Below are positions 33,960-44,099 of a stretch of DNA of 64,000 bases, in pieces. The stretch lies in contig WEDG01001518.1 of the NCBI GenBank assembly GCA_017591395.1, positions 1 to 64,000 on the forward strand, written 5' to 3'. A program made the position numbers and the translations under genes. Each line of letters starts with the position of its first letter. The stretch's first letter is position 1. The notes under the pieces are model-generated. The model saw nothing but the letters and a program-made list of their open reading frames with translations. It made no database searches and was not told the DNA's origin. The stretch comes from Schistocephalus solidus (lineage: Eukaryota; Platyhelminthes; Cestoda; Diphyllobothriidea; Diphyllobothriidae).

Positions 33960-36280
33960 TTCATAGAACTGTTCACCATTATAATATTCGTGATATTTTA
34001 ACGTGGATCACACTTGTAAGCTAAAAAGTGAAAATTGGCGTCTCATTCAGTTGTGAACCCCGAATTCTACTATATTGTTGAATGGTTGTCAAAACGCATA
34101 ATGATATATCCATAACATTTAAAAAGAAATCGCATGAAAATATATGCATTGCGACGGTGAAGTAGTTATCCATTGGCCCTGCTCACTTGTATTTGATAGT
34201 AATAAGTTCAAACAACGAAGCTCGCAAGACTATTTATTTTCTACATTTATATTTTATACGTTCAGAATAATTTTGGAATTTTTTTGATATACGTTTACAG
34301 TCTTTAAGAAGGCCGTATGTCCTAGCTGAAAATGTTCCGTTTACGTTTGTCATGAAGAACTGAATTTCAATAAGTTTCTGCATTTAATTTGTCTGCTTAC
34401 TGTTTATTGATGGTATTTTCTTTGCCAAAGTACCCAGGTAACATCGAAATGTTACGATGAAAAGTTTGAAGGCAAAAATTTGAAATTAATTGAAAAACAC
34501 ACCTTTTAGGTATATTTTTGTTTGCCAAGGATGAGAAAGTCTAGGATTCATAACGTCCCCATTTAATAAGTCACGTATTTTTTTGTCATTTGAAAGTAAA
34601 TACTGTTGGTTTGGCATCTTGACTTTATAATTCGGCGGAATTCGATATCTTTTACTTTACCGTCACATAACGCCAGAACTGCAGTTATCTCCGTAAACTG
34701 AATGCATTGCAAAAGTTCGCATTTACAATTATTTAATGGTCATCTCAAAATATTATAGAAAATGCATTGACTCTTGTGGTATTTAAAACAAACACTGGTT
34801 TAGGGTTAAACCATACAGGCTTTTTAGTTAAACCTATATAAAAAATCAACTTAGGGGACAGTTTGTTTATGCAGTTTTATTTAATTACAACTCACTATGT
34901 AGATCATTTATTTTTCCAGTAACTAAAAACTCTTGAAGACAAAGGTTCACCGTTAATCTTAGTTTGACAAAAATTGAGAAATTAGACACTGAAAAATTTC
35001 CCATTATTTACAAGGACCTTCACGCGGTTACTTATTCAATTAATACGAATTTTTGGAGATTTAATAATTCATTGAACTACTAATGAAAAACTATGCGACC
35101 TCAATGGGATGCCTTCCCACGCTGGCAAGTATAAATTATTAGTTAAGCAAACGCCCGAATCAACTTAGATGTGAGGTCCCACTGGGAACTGTGAGTTTAA
35201 TTAAAAATTGGGTCTAGTTACAAACCGAGTATACCGCATCTTATGGAATCCTCGATTTCTAAAGTTTATTGATAACTACTCTACAAAATAATATTTATTT
35301 GTGTGTTAATTTTCAAAGGACAACAACTTAACGGTATTAATACGTTATGAACAACATAAGTCTATTTGACTAAATGTAAAAAACTAAAATGTTAATGAAT
35401 TAATGTGAAATACAATTTGTTAACTGAAAAAAAGATATCTGCATGCTTTCAGAATATTGGAACTCCGCAAAATACCTTAATAATAATTTATTTTACATTA
35501 ATTATAAATTCTCACCAAACCCATTTAAATCATCGAGGAAAAATGTTACGAATAGGATAAATGGCTGAAGCTCTAGGGCTGTTAAGCACAAAACATCGAG
35601 CTAGCGGAAGACAGTCAAGAGTGCTTTCAAAATATTAATTTTAGCTCTAATCTCCTCAAGATTTTGGAGAACACTAAACGGCCAGTAACTAAATTTATTT
35701 CTGTTTATAGTTAGCATTAACATACTATCGAGGGTACTATCACAGCGTGGACAACCGTATAATCTAAGTGGAGTGGGAACTTTAGTTTTATTAAAGGTCA
35801 TTCTATTGGTTAAAATGCAGTTGGCCTTTTTTTCACCAGGACTTATTAATCCCAGGTTCACTAATATATATGAATTTGGGATAAATTTCGGTATCCTTTA
35901 TTATATATTCATTGAGAATTTAGGCCGATTTGAATAATTCTTCATCATTTAGTCTGTTTAAAATCATCAGTCTCCATAGTTGCTTCGTATTGTAAAAACA
36001 TGTGAAAAATATTAAAATGGAGCTTTTACTAACAAACCTACTCTCAAAGGCCTTGATGTGCTAGTAAATTGACAGAAAATTTTATCGAAAAATATATCGT
36101 TTCAGTTGCGTGGCGGATCAAATATTTACGTAACATAACGTAACCAAAGTTGAAATTTGCATCAATTTACTTTTTTTTCGAAACCTTAATATGTAATATA
36201 CATTTATCTTACAATCAATCTATTCTACTTGATATCTGGAACAAAAACTTCTAGAGTTCAATTATCAACTTTTGACCATA
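33960..36280. other. No gene recognised; AT-rich
   Basis: Long AT-rich stretch. The only longer frame (35601-35861 minus, 86 codons) has no recognisable motif. Confidence 0.45.
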
Positions 36281-36288
36281 TATACAGG

Positions 36289-36294
36289 TTTATT
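36289..36294 (-). terminator. Polyadenylation signal AATAAA for the putative neuropeptide gene
   Basis: The minus strand carries AATAAA 231 bases after the stop codon of the prepropeptide frame. In AT-rich DNA such a hexamer can occur by chance, so only its position supports it. Confidence 0.3.
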
Positions 36295-36524
36295 CTTGAT
36301 CTTTATCTTCATGCTTTTTGTGCACCTCGACTGGCGTGACAGAATACAAAGAGGTGGTTTCCAAAAACTAATAAGCAGCGTTTATCCTCTTCTATTTTGC
36401 TTCTTTTAGGAAGGCCTCCAAAACCAATTAAGTTCTCAAGAATAAATCAATTCAACACTGTATTTACTAGTTCATTACAAAAAGATATAATCGTAAGCAT
36501 ATATGTATGCTTAAGTTATAAATT

Positions 36525-36839
36525 TTACTTTCCGATAAGACCTAAATATACAGGCATCCTCTGGTTATATCTTTTTCGAAGTGGCCCACCAACGCGCGCA
36601 AGGGATAGTCGCGAAAGATCGTGCAAAATGGGCTCTGTATCACTGTCGTCCTCAGCGATTGCATCCTGAGTCTTCACTGCATCAGCCCACTTTTGTAATT
36701 TTTGCAGATCCCTGTCAGAAAGTTCACTATAGAAACGATCGTTGTTTATTGCAGTAGTGTCCATTTTGAGGGGCTCGTTTGCGCGCAGGGATAGCGCTGC
36801 TTGTAGCAATCCAAAGAAGGGAATGCAGAATACAATCAT
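36525..36839 (-). CDS. Putative neuropeptide precursor (secreted, amidated C-terminal peptide)
   Basis: This 104-residue protein has the layout of a short prepropeptide. Residues 1-17 (MIVFCIPFFGLLQAALS) form a hydrophobic signal peptide. A hydrophilic, acidic spacer follows (residues about 21-80, with EDDSDTEP at 63-70). Residues 88-90 are RKR, a prohormone-convertase-type basic site. After it come YNQRMPVYLGLI, then Gly103-Lys104 and the stop. Gly followed by a basic residue is the signal for C-terminal amidation, so the predicted product is a 12-residue YNQRMPVYLGLI-amide. The minus-strand sequence just upstream of ATG, CTCTTTTGCAG at 36852-36842, is a good splice acceptor two bases before the start, either for cis or spliced-leader splicing. 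An AATAAA lies at 36294-36289. The terminal AAAG|TAA could also be read as a weak donor, so a following exon is possible. I do not recognise the peptide family. Confidence 0.6.
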   Translation of the reverse strand: MIVFCIPFFGLLQAALSLRANEPLKMDTTAINNDRFYSELSDRDLQKLQKWADAVKTQDAIAEDDSDTEPILHDLSRLSLARVGGPLRKRYNQRMPVYLGLIGK

Positions 36840-36841
36840 TG

Positions 36842-36852
36842 CTGCAAAAGAG
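36842..36852 (-). promoter_or_regulatory. Splice acceptor (cis or spliced-leader) before the putative neuropeptide ATG
   Basis: The minus strand reads CTCTTTTGCAG followed by CA-ATG. A pyrimidine tract ending in CAG two bases before the start codon is the usual position of a flatworm trans-splice acceptor, though an ordinary 5'-UTR intron is equally possible. Confidence 0.45.
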
Positions 36853-36859
36853 CGTTCTT

Positions 36860-38410
36860 TGTTGAGAAACGCTTGTGCTACATCCGGAAAAAAAGAGGGA
36901 TAAGAAAATGGTTTGGCAAAAAGTATGAAGTTTTGTTTATCTTCGATTCAGCAGAATGCATACTCAGTGGCCATTTAAATGCTTAAATATTGCGAAAATG
37001 TCTAATCGTTTGTCTGTTCGATTTTAAAATTTGTCCTGAGCAGAAAGTATACCATACGAAACGCATCTTACTACATGCTTTAAATTTAACATTGCTGCTG
37101 GTTTTGGTTCCATCCATCTGAACCGAAAAACAATAAAGTTTCAAAAATTTCAGCAAGGGATGGTTAGAAGACATTTCTTCTGCGTTTTAGGGCATCAATC
37201 TACATAGCTTTGCAAGCCTATAGTTTTGCTAACCAAAAAAGCCTGTTTGCGAATATAACCTGCTTCATCTGATTTGCATGGGAGATTTCCGTTGGGTAAA
37301 ACGTAAGAGTTTAAATTACACTCCTGTTAAAAAAACACCAGCGGATGCTCAAACCTATTAATGAAAAATACCACCAAAATAAAAGGAAGCTCAAAGATGT
37401 CAACATTTTAACTGCAATATTTATTCGTAAACATATACTGCATGCAAAAACGACATCCTCTAGTGTAAGCAAGATGAATAAATTAAATCTGCAGAATTTT
37501 ATTTTTTTTGCCAGTTGATCTTCTCATTTGCTGTCATTACTTTTTTGAGGCATGTAACATACTGTAACTTCAAGGTTAGACAGGAAACGGCATGACGGGG
37601 AAATTAAATTTACAATAAAGCTGGTAAGCTGACTATAATATGTGACACTAGAACGTTATGTTCAAAATGAAGAGCGAACATATTTTAAATGGCGACTGAA
37701 CTATAATAATTGAATACTTAATTATCAAATGATTTTATTACCCGTAATGAAAACAAAAAATGCTTTACAGCTTTCAAATGCAGTAAGATAAGACCTTACG
37801 AAACTCGGTATTGTCTGAGATGGTGGTATAGGAAGCATTATTTATATAAGTCAAATTCGCAGCCTCGCATTTGATTCGCCAATTTAAGAGCCAATAGAGA
37901 AACTGCGCTATATTCTCTGGTCTGGCAGTCGATTTGACATCAAGAGCATGCTAATCGCAACCCCTTTTGCGACGAAGTGTTACTTATCCCTAAAAATCAC
38001 ACATGTACTCCCCTTTATTGAGTTAAGGTCTAACTGGCCGAAACAGAATTTCGTTATTCACCAAATGACGCACGATTTACACCCTAATAGCTCTGAAAAC
38101 ACACTATAGTGCTCAGGGAAAAAGATTCTGGAATGGTTTGAAAATAGAAAGCGATATAAAATAACCTTATCACACCACTGGTGTCATGTTTATCAAGACA
38201 AAAACTCAAGGCATATACTTATACTATGCAAGACTTCTAGGTTTTATAATATTAAGACTACCTTGTTAAAAATTCCAGAAAAATTTAAAACAACCAGATG
38301 TTTAATAAACTGGTTTCAATAATCCGATTATTAGTCCTTCACAGTCTTAACTTTGTCCCTTTGTGTAAACAATATTTGCACGGTAGTTATGTCGCGATTT
38401 TACTTGATTT
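36860..38410. other. No gene recognised; AT-rich
   Basis: Upstream region (minus sense) of the putative neuropeptide gene. It could hold its promoter or a 5' intron, but no specific element stands out. Only short open frames. Confidence 0.4.
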
Positions 38411-38415
38411 ACTTG

Positions 38416-38745
38416 TTAGACTCCTTTGTACATGGGATTGTCTCGGTGGTTGTACAAAATTTTGACAAATAAGATAATATAGAAAATATCTTTTTTTGTC
38501 TGGCTGATGCAGGGCCCCTCAGCAGCAATAGAGGTGACTAAGCATGTGTAAGTGGCATGTACTTTCTCCCCATCTAAGAGAGAGAAACCCTTCTTGGCCT
38601 CTTCACAAACCACAGGTCCATTAAAGCAACATATTTGGCGTATAAATATCTCAAGCCAAGTTTTGATTTGCTGTGAAATTACTTTATATTTTTGGTGCGG
38701 CAGAATAGTGTTTAGTCTGGAGAACATTATCTTTTGTCCATCCAA
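38416..38745 (-). CDS. 109-codon open frame or exon of unknown identity
   Basis: The minus strand is open from ATG 38745. The middle part reads CCFNGPVVCEEAKKGFSLLD and GEKVHATYTCLVTSIAAEGP and is richer in GC than the flanks, which is why I list it. An acceptor-like TAATTTCACAG precedes QIKTWLEIF, and GAGAAA|GTACAT could be a donor after DGEK. The plus strand of the same DNA also shows good splice-like signals (TTTTTTTGTCTGGCTGATGC-AG before 38514 and GTGTAAGTGG near 38547), so orientation is undecided. No family recognised. Confidence 0.25.
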   Translation of the reverse strand: MDGQKIMFSRLNTILPHQKYKVISQQIKTWLEIFIRQICCFNGPVVCEEAKKGFSLLDGEKVHATYTCLVTSIAAEGPCISQTKKDIFYIILFVKILYNHRDNPMYKGV

Positions 38746-38867
38746 AGGTAATAAATGGCCTAAACCAAGTTAAAATATAAAGAAATACTGTAAAAATAAC
38801 TTTTTGTCGATAAAAGCGAAAATTACTGTCACAGGAAAGAGTTTAGAGGAAGAAAATACGATCGCTC

Positions 38868-38945
38868 TAACATAAACCATATTCGCATGGTGTTTCGTAT
38901 TCATGCTCGAAACCATCATCAGCGTCAGCATATGATACGAGCATG
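38868..38945 (-). repeat. Hammerhead-like module with both conserved cores
   Basis: The plus strand TACGATCGCTCTAACATAAA ... GTTTCGTATTCATGCTCGAA then CCATCATCAG aligns with the module at 43474-43560. On the minus strand CTGATGA lies at 38922-38916 and CGAAAC at 38897-38892, so both invariant hammerhead core blocks are present in the right order with a helix-II-sized spacer. The spacer (TGGTTTCGAGCATGAATA) pairs poorly with itself, so helix II looks degraded. There is no PLE coding sequence next to it that I can see. Confidence 0.5.
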
Positions 38946-38949
38946 TCAT

Positions 38950-41900
38950 GAAAAGGGGCTTGCGTATTTATCGACCCATTCTGCTTATGTTTAAGAAATT
39001 CAACAGCATAAGGTTAACAAGTGCATACATCTTACCATTTTCTGACTGGCAACGTTCCAAGGTTTTTCATTCACACGTTAAACCTTTACGGAAAAGTCAT
39101 ATAAAAGTAAACACTCTGTCTGTTTGATTCCACCTGCCACGAAGATCAAATAAAGTATCTCATTGCCTAAATTATATCAGTACTTCATGATGCACTTGCA
39201 TGTATCTTAGAATTTAAAGGTAGAAAGCCAACTTATCTCCCGTAGCTTGACTGGTTTACTCGATTATTTCGTCATCCATTTGAATGGACTGCACGACGTT
39301 TGTAACGAACTGTCATGCCATTCAAGTTTCACAAAGTCACGTCTGAGCTCTGTCTTGAAAGATTAAGAGCATTGACACGTATAGTCAACATTAACCCTCA
39401 TCAAACTAGAATTATAATTCAAGTAAATCCCTAGTTTCAAGAACTTTAACTCCAGAGTAGTTAAGCTGTTTTAAATTTGATACTTGCTCTGCATTTTGCG
39501 CTCAATGGGAAAACTTAACATTCGAAGAACTAAAGAATTACTACCTATTATACTTTTCAACATAAAAACCTCATTTTCTAATGAAAAAATCAAAAATAAC
39601 TTTATAAAAAATTACGTCTTCTGTTAATTCAATGCGTTACAGGAGAAGACTTTTTTTAGTTTGTAGCAGACCGTGGTCAGGAAAAGATTTTGTAGGCCAT
39701 AAAATTAATTATGTAGCCTATTAATCATTAATGAGTAAGGATTTTCTATTCATTTTATAAAAAAGATATGCAGAATTGTATTAAATAACAAAAGGCTTCT
39801 TTGGCAAATAGTAAGCTTTAACATAAACTTAATGTTCTTCAAAAAGCAGAAAAAGTAAATGTTCATGCCTTCACTGCGTGGAACACGAGAGAAGTTCTTC
39901 AGGCAATGAATAAAAATAGGGAAATTCACATTACTTACGAGCTGTTTTTCAAACTATAGTTTACACTGGTGGATGAAAACATCAGAAGCCAACATGCTAT
40001 ATTGGCAAGGCCAATTCAGATCAATTGGTAGGGTGATCGCCTCTAATAAACAACAAAACCGAACAACCCGCCTGTGTGCGTCACGTGCCCTGGTCCTGAA
40101 AATATAAACCAGGCTTGCACAGCAACACGAAAGCAGCTCGAATTTCACGTTCAAAAGCGCGCCATAAGAGCCACGTAAAAGTTGAAAGTTAAACTCAATA
40201 AAAAGCCAGGATGGTATATCGGATTAATTGGCGTTTGATGTCGCCCCACGCCAATCAATTCTACAGTCCCGCCTAACTAATACGCTCCATCCTAAAGCAA
40301 ATGGAAGAAAACCAATCAATATTTTATGAAATTTGACCTCTGTTGGGTCTAACCTATGCTGACACGCCACATGCATTTTGACTGTAGGAGCATTTTAATA
40401 AAACATAAGCCCCACACTTGTGAGGCGTTCTAAAAGTCTGCAGAGCCCCCGCAATCATACAGGAAGAACCTTGGTTCTGTGTGAATCCCATTGTCAGAGT
40501 AAAGGAGGCCAAACTAGTACACATGCTTGACCGTACTGTTTTAAGGTCCCCTGCTTTACATTTTTAATCTTAACAGGTTAAATAATTTATTACTTCCTTT
40601 TTTGTCTGTTTGGTTCTTAAAATAGGATGGTAACCTTCGTTGGGGATGGAACATTCCTTAGTCATTTCACACAAAAATCACTGAATAATTGTTAATGTCT
40701 ATGTCACTGTTGCCAATTATGTTCTTTTGCGTAAAATGGCAAACTTTATCGTTATAATGTACGTTGCAGGAAAAAGGTAACCAATTGAACGGGCTAGACC
40801 TCTGCCTACCGCTCTTTTTTGTTAATAATGCAGAAAGAGTTATAATTTCTGTTTGGCCATAGTTGATTGGGTAATAATTTTCATATCAACGTATCGTGTA
40901 GTGCCTTTTCCAATACGAAAAAAACTTAATTAACATTTCCAATGTGGAAATAAATGTGTGGATCGAGAGATGAGGATATAATCTTTAGTAGCGTCCTCAC
41001 TCACCTGAGTTACAAAACCAGACTCAGAAGGGTGAAAAGAGTCGGATTGTGGTCCATCTAACACGCACAAGAAGACAGCACATTTTTTAGTTGGGGCATG
41101 TCTACGAGGTAGGAACGCCGATTAAAGTAAATTGGTGCAAGGGTTAAACTGGGATACTTCACCATGAAGGTAGGCATTGGTGTGCAGTGCTGTGAAGTGC
41201 ATTGCCTTGTATAAAGACGCTTATTGGGTATACTGTTAAATTTCCTGGGATTGTGTAATCAGCGGACATCTAACGGGCTATATTAATCGTCACGATATAA
41301 TGTAAAATCTGAAAGTATTTCTCTTATGGAGGTCGGTGTTGACGCTAATCAGAAACCATACATGAATATGCTCCTTTATGGTCTGGTCGTATCACGTTAA
41401 AGTCCATTGGAACTTTTGATGGCCCATGTGACTAATGTTTCTTAACGTTTTTGCGCCCTCTGGATTGACTCATTTTCATTTGATTGCGTATACTTGCTCC
41501 AAGAGAGTTTTGCGGGGCTTTTCAGGTATGAAAGACACTGATTTTCGTCACTAAAATGTCTGCCTCGCAACATACTTTTATCACTTTCTCTGGCAACTGC
41601 TAATTGTTATGCAAATAATCAGTGAAATCTTTGAACTGGCCTGATTTAAACCATCTATCATGTAAATTAAGACTTTTTTGCCGACATCTTTATGTCAAGC
41701 AGTTAAAATTTGCGGTTGCTTTGACTGAGTTCGCTTAGGAAAGTTAGAGGTGAAAATCGGTATGAAATAAACGTCATCATCATTTTCAGAGTCAATATAA
41801 TTAATCTTTGTGATACATTTGCGTGATAAGGAAAATTAAAGTGTAAATAACATGACCTAGCTAACGGAAGGTAAAAACCGCAACTCCTATGGAAAGACTA

Positions 41901-42170
41901 ACAGGAAGAAATTTTGGAGCTTTTCGACCGCAAACTGATATGGAAAAATTAGACTGAAAACTGTAACTTCTTTTAAATTTCTTCAGAACTTTATCTCTTA
42001 CTTGAGATGGCTTAGTATAATCTAGGGTCTTTAGACAAAGACCGAAATTTGATATGAAAATTTATCCAAAGTCCATCAGCCACCACGGGATATCCGCATA
42101 ATATTCACAAGCTGCCACCAAGCAGCCAGTAGTATAATAAACGCAATTATTTAGCATAACGGCAGCACCG
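38950..42170. other. No gene recognised; AT-rich
   Basis: Only short open frames (39954-40154 minus). A small inverted repeat ATTGGCGT...ACGCCAAT near 40227-40256 is the only local structure noted. Confidence 0.45.
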
Positions 42171-42183
42171 GCGCTAGCTGAAA

Positions 42184-42343
42184 GCCCAGACACGGTTGTC
42201 ATTGATATTTTGCGGTTGCCTGGCAGAGCTGCGAGGGCTTCGGCTCATCAGCATACGAGGAATTCTGGGGACTCGCTGATGAGCCAAACCTCTCGTAGCT
42301 GTGCCATGCAGCCGTAAAATATCGGTGACACGCGTGTCTGGGC
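42184..42343. repeat. Fold-back element: 69-bp inverted repeat arms around a 22-bp spacer
   Basis: The left arm 42184-42252 (GCCCAGACACGGTTGTCATT ... GGCTCATCAGC) and the right arm 42275-42343 (GCTGATGAGCCAAACCTCTC ... CGCGTGTCTGGGC) are inverted copies. By eye most positions match, with scattered differences and no length change. The flanking AAA/TTT extends the pairing to 42181-42346. The spacer is about 22 bases. A third, single-arm copy lies at about 4455-4520. The arms share CTGATGAGCC(A/G)AA next to the spacer, resembling a hammerhead 5' core, but without a following helix II and GAAA. It could be a MITE-like element or two head-to-head copies of a small repeat. Confidence 0.8.
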
Positions 42344-42369
42344 TTTTCTCTAGTACCTGCGACAATTAT

Positions 42370-43470
42370 GTAAACTGTAAGGTTATGTATTCTGGTTGAG
42401 CAGCAGGGTATTAGAACCTACATAGGGCATCAAACGTTTACCAACGAAGCCATCCTTTTATGCAAGAAGACCAAAGCTTATTATTAGTAAGCTTAACAGC
42501 TGTGGATTATTAAATTTACTACCGTCATATGATTCAGGAGGATTGAAGAAATAGAAAAATAAACATATACGAAAAAGCATATATTCGCAATCTGGATGAG
42601 AGACTGGGTTCATTGCCAATTCGGGTACCAAATATTATTTAATGTATTTATATAAATCAAAGCATAAGTTTGGTCAGATGAAAAAATCTGTAGGGATGTG
42701 ATAATTGCACATTATGACGTTTTCGTACTTTACTACTTGCAAACAATCTGCACCATCAGATAGGCCTGCATTTTATTCAGCTTACCCTAGATGACATTTT
42801 TCTCGGATATGTTATTATTCACATACCCTTATTGAAGTGGAAGAATCAGATTTCCACATTGGCGTTAGTACTGCCTTTATCAATATATGTTTCATCCGAG
42901 CCATACGCTGACGCTACTAATAATAAGGTGATCTGGCATAATATGTTATGAGAATACTCCTGCATTGAAGTCTATATGCTGATTACTCACCAGGGGGTGT
43001 TTTATTAACAACAGCTGACATGATGTAACTGCGTTCTTTCGAGTGCAATTAGCCTAACAATCTATTTATAATAAACACGCGCAATTTCCAATTATATAAA
43101 ATCTCGGAACATCGAATGCTGGACATTATTTTCAAGTTTAAAGACGGCGAAAAAGCAAACAGCATGTATTTAGAGGGTGAGCCCTGCAACTGCGTCCTCG
43201 GGTAGACCTTGATGGTTGACAGACGACTGTGACATGCAGACTGAGAATACTGATGCAGGGGTTACTGGAAAACCATCCTCGCATTAGACACAGATTTCCT
43301 TAATGAAACTGTACTAGCACTGCCCTGTGCGATAGTTTAACCTCCAAGGGGCACATAGAGTAAATGCTCCACATCAGTCCATGAGAAAAAAGATAAATTT
43401 TCACCTGACTTGCCCGAAATTACTTTGTGGTGGTTTTCCGTTAGAGATCAAGAAATAAGAGAAGCCGGTT
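42370..43470. other. No gene recognised
   Basis: AT-rich, short frames only, leading into the PLE-derived unit at 43474. Confidence 0.4.
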
Positions 43471-43473
43471 GGA

Positions 43474-43560
43474 ACGAAGGAAACACGATCACTAGAACAA
43501 AAGCTTTATTAATCTGACGTTTCGGATGCTTGTGCGAATCCATCATCGGAGAGGGCGTCA
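43474..43560 (-). repeat. Hammerhead-like module, left terminus
   Basis: The minus strand reads CCGATGA at 43549-43543 (consensus CTGATGA, one change), then a hairpin GGAT-10 bases-ATCC, then CGAAAC at 43524-43519. That is the core-helix II-core order of a hammerhead ribozyme. TTTGACG upstream (from about 43563) and CGTCAGA directly after GAAA could pair over seven positions (one G-T) as a third helix. I cannot assign a helix I or a cleavage triplet with confidence, so activity is doubtful. Confidence 0.5.
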
Positions 43561-44002
43561 AATAAGGATATTGGAATGTCCAGGTTTTGCAGCATTTATA
43601 GGTTTTATTTGGTAGCCCACTTCATGCCTGTCACAATTGACAGCTCCGAATGCATCACAGATGCTTGCATGTGGTGAGATATTTATCTGACCGGCCAGAT
43701 TATGTAGTATGCAGTTGCCATGCTGTTGCTGTGCGCCTGCGTGCCTTTCGAAGTATCCGCTTCCACGCTCATTACACGTGGTTGCATGCGGTGCGACAAT
43801 GGTCCGCAGTCGAGTTGCTAACGGTTGGATTTCGCCATCAGTGTGAGCTCTTGAGCCATTTTGCACGCCAACATTGGCACCAGGAATAGTGGTCATACGC
43901 ACATTCACCGCGTGGTTAACTAATTTTTCTAGGAAATTCCCATTTTGAAAGGCATGTAGTGGCCTAGCAATTAAATCCTCTAAATACTGCAAAACCTGGG
44001 CT

Positions 44003-44097
44003 ATTTAGTATCCTTATCTGATGGATGCGAGTGAGAATCCAAAACATGAAGCTAATACAGCTCTTGTTCCAGTGATCGTGTCTCCTTCTTCACGATT
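44003..44097 (+). repeat. Hammerhead-like module, right terminus (inverted copy)
   Basis: The plus strand has CTGATG at 44018-44023, then GGAT-GCGAGTGAGA-ATCC, the same 4-bp hairpin as the left terminus, then AAAAC where the left copy has GAAAC. Further on, ATGAAGCTAATACAGCTCTT and CCAGTGATCGTGTC match the left module. Three bases of the core block are lost (CTGATGATG versus CTGATG), so this copy should be inactive. Confidence 0.5.
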
Positions 44098-44099
44098 GC

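Larger units (their letters stand above)
43474..44097 (-). mobile_element. Penelope-like tail bracketed by inverted hammerhead-like modules
   Basis: The interior (about 43992-43570) has a 144-codon minus frame that includes NVGVQNGSRAHTDGEIQPLA and TIVAPHATTCNERGSGYFE. Its central motif is shared with the PLE tails at 11.9 and 33.7 kb, so I read it as sequence downstream of a PLE endonuclease. The ends are inverted copies of one module: 43474-43570 (AACGAAGGAAACACGATCAC ... ATCATCGGAGAGG...AAGGATA) and 44003-44097 reversed (AAGGAGACACGATCACTGGA ... ATCAGATAAGGATA). PLEs often carry repeated, sometimes inverted, terminal pLTRs, and these are known to contain hammerhead ribozymes, so the arrangement fits. 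No RT or endonuclease is left. Confidence 0.65.

Noticed and set aside
36397..36669. 90-codon plus-strand frame preceded by a good TTTTAG acceptor
   Set aside because: It is antisense to the prepropeptide frame, and its product has no coherent features. The minus-strand reading has a signal peptide, cleavage and amidation sites.
43650..43889. 79-codon plus-strand frame
   Set aside because: It is antisense to the PLE tail, whose minus-strand reading is shared with two other PLE remnants.
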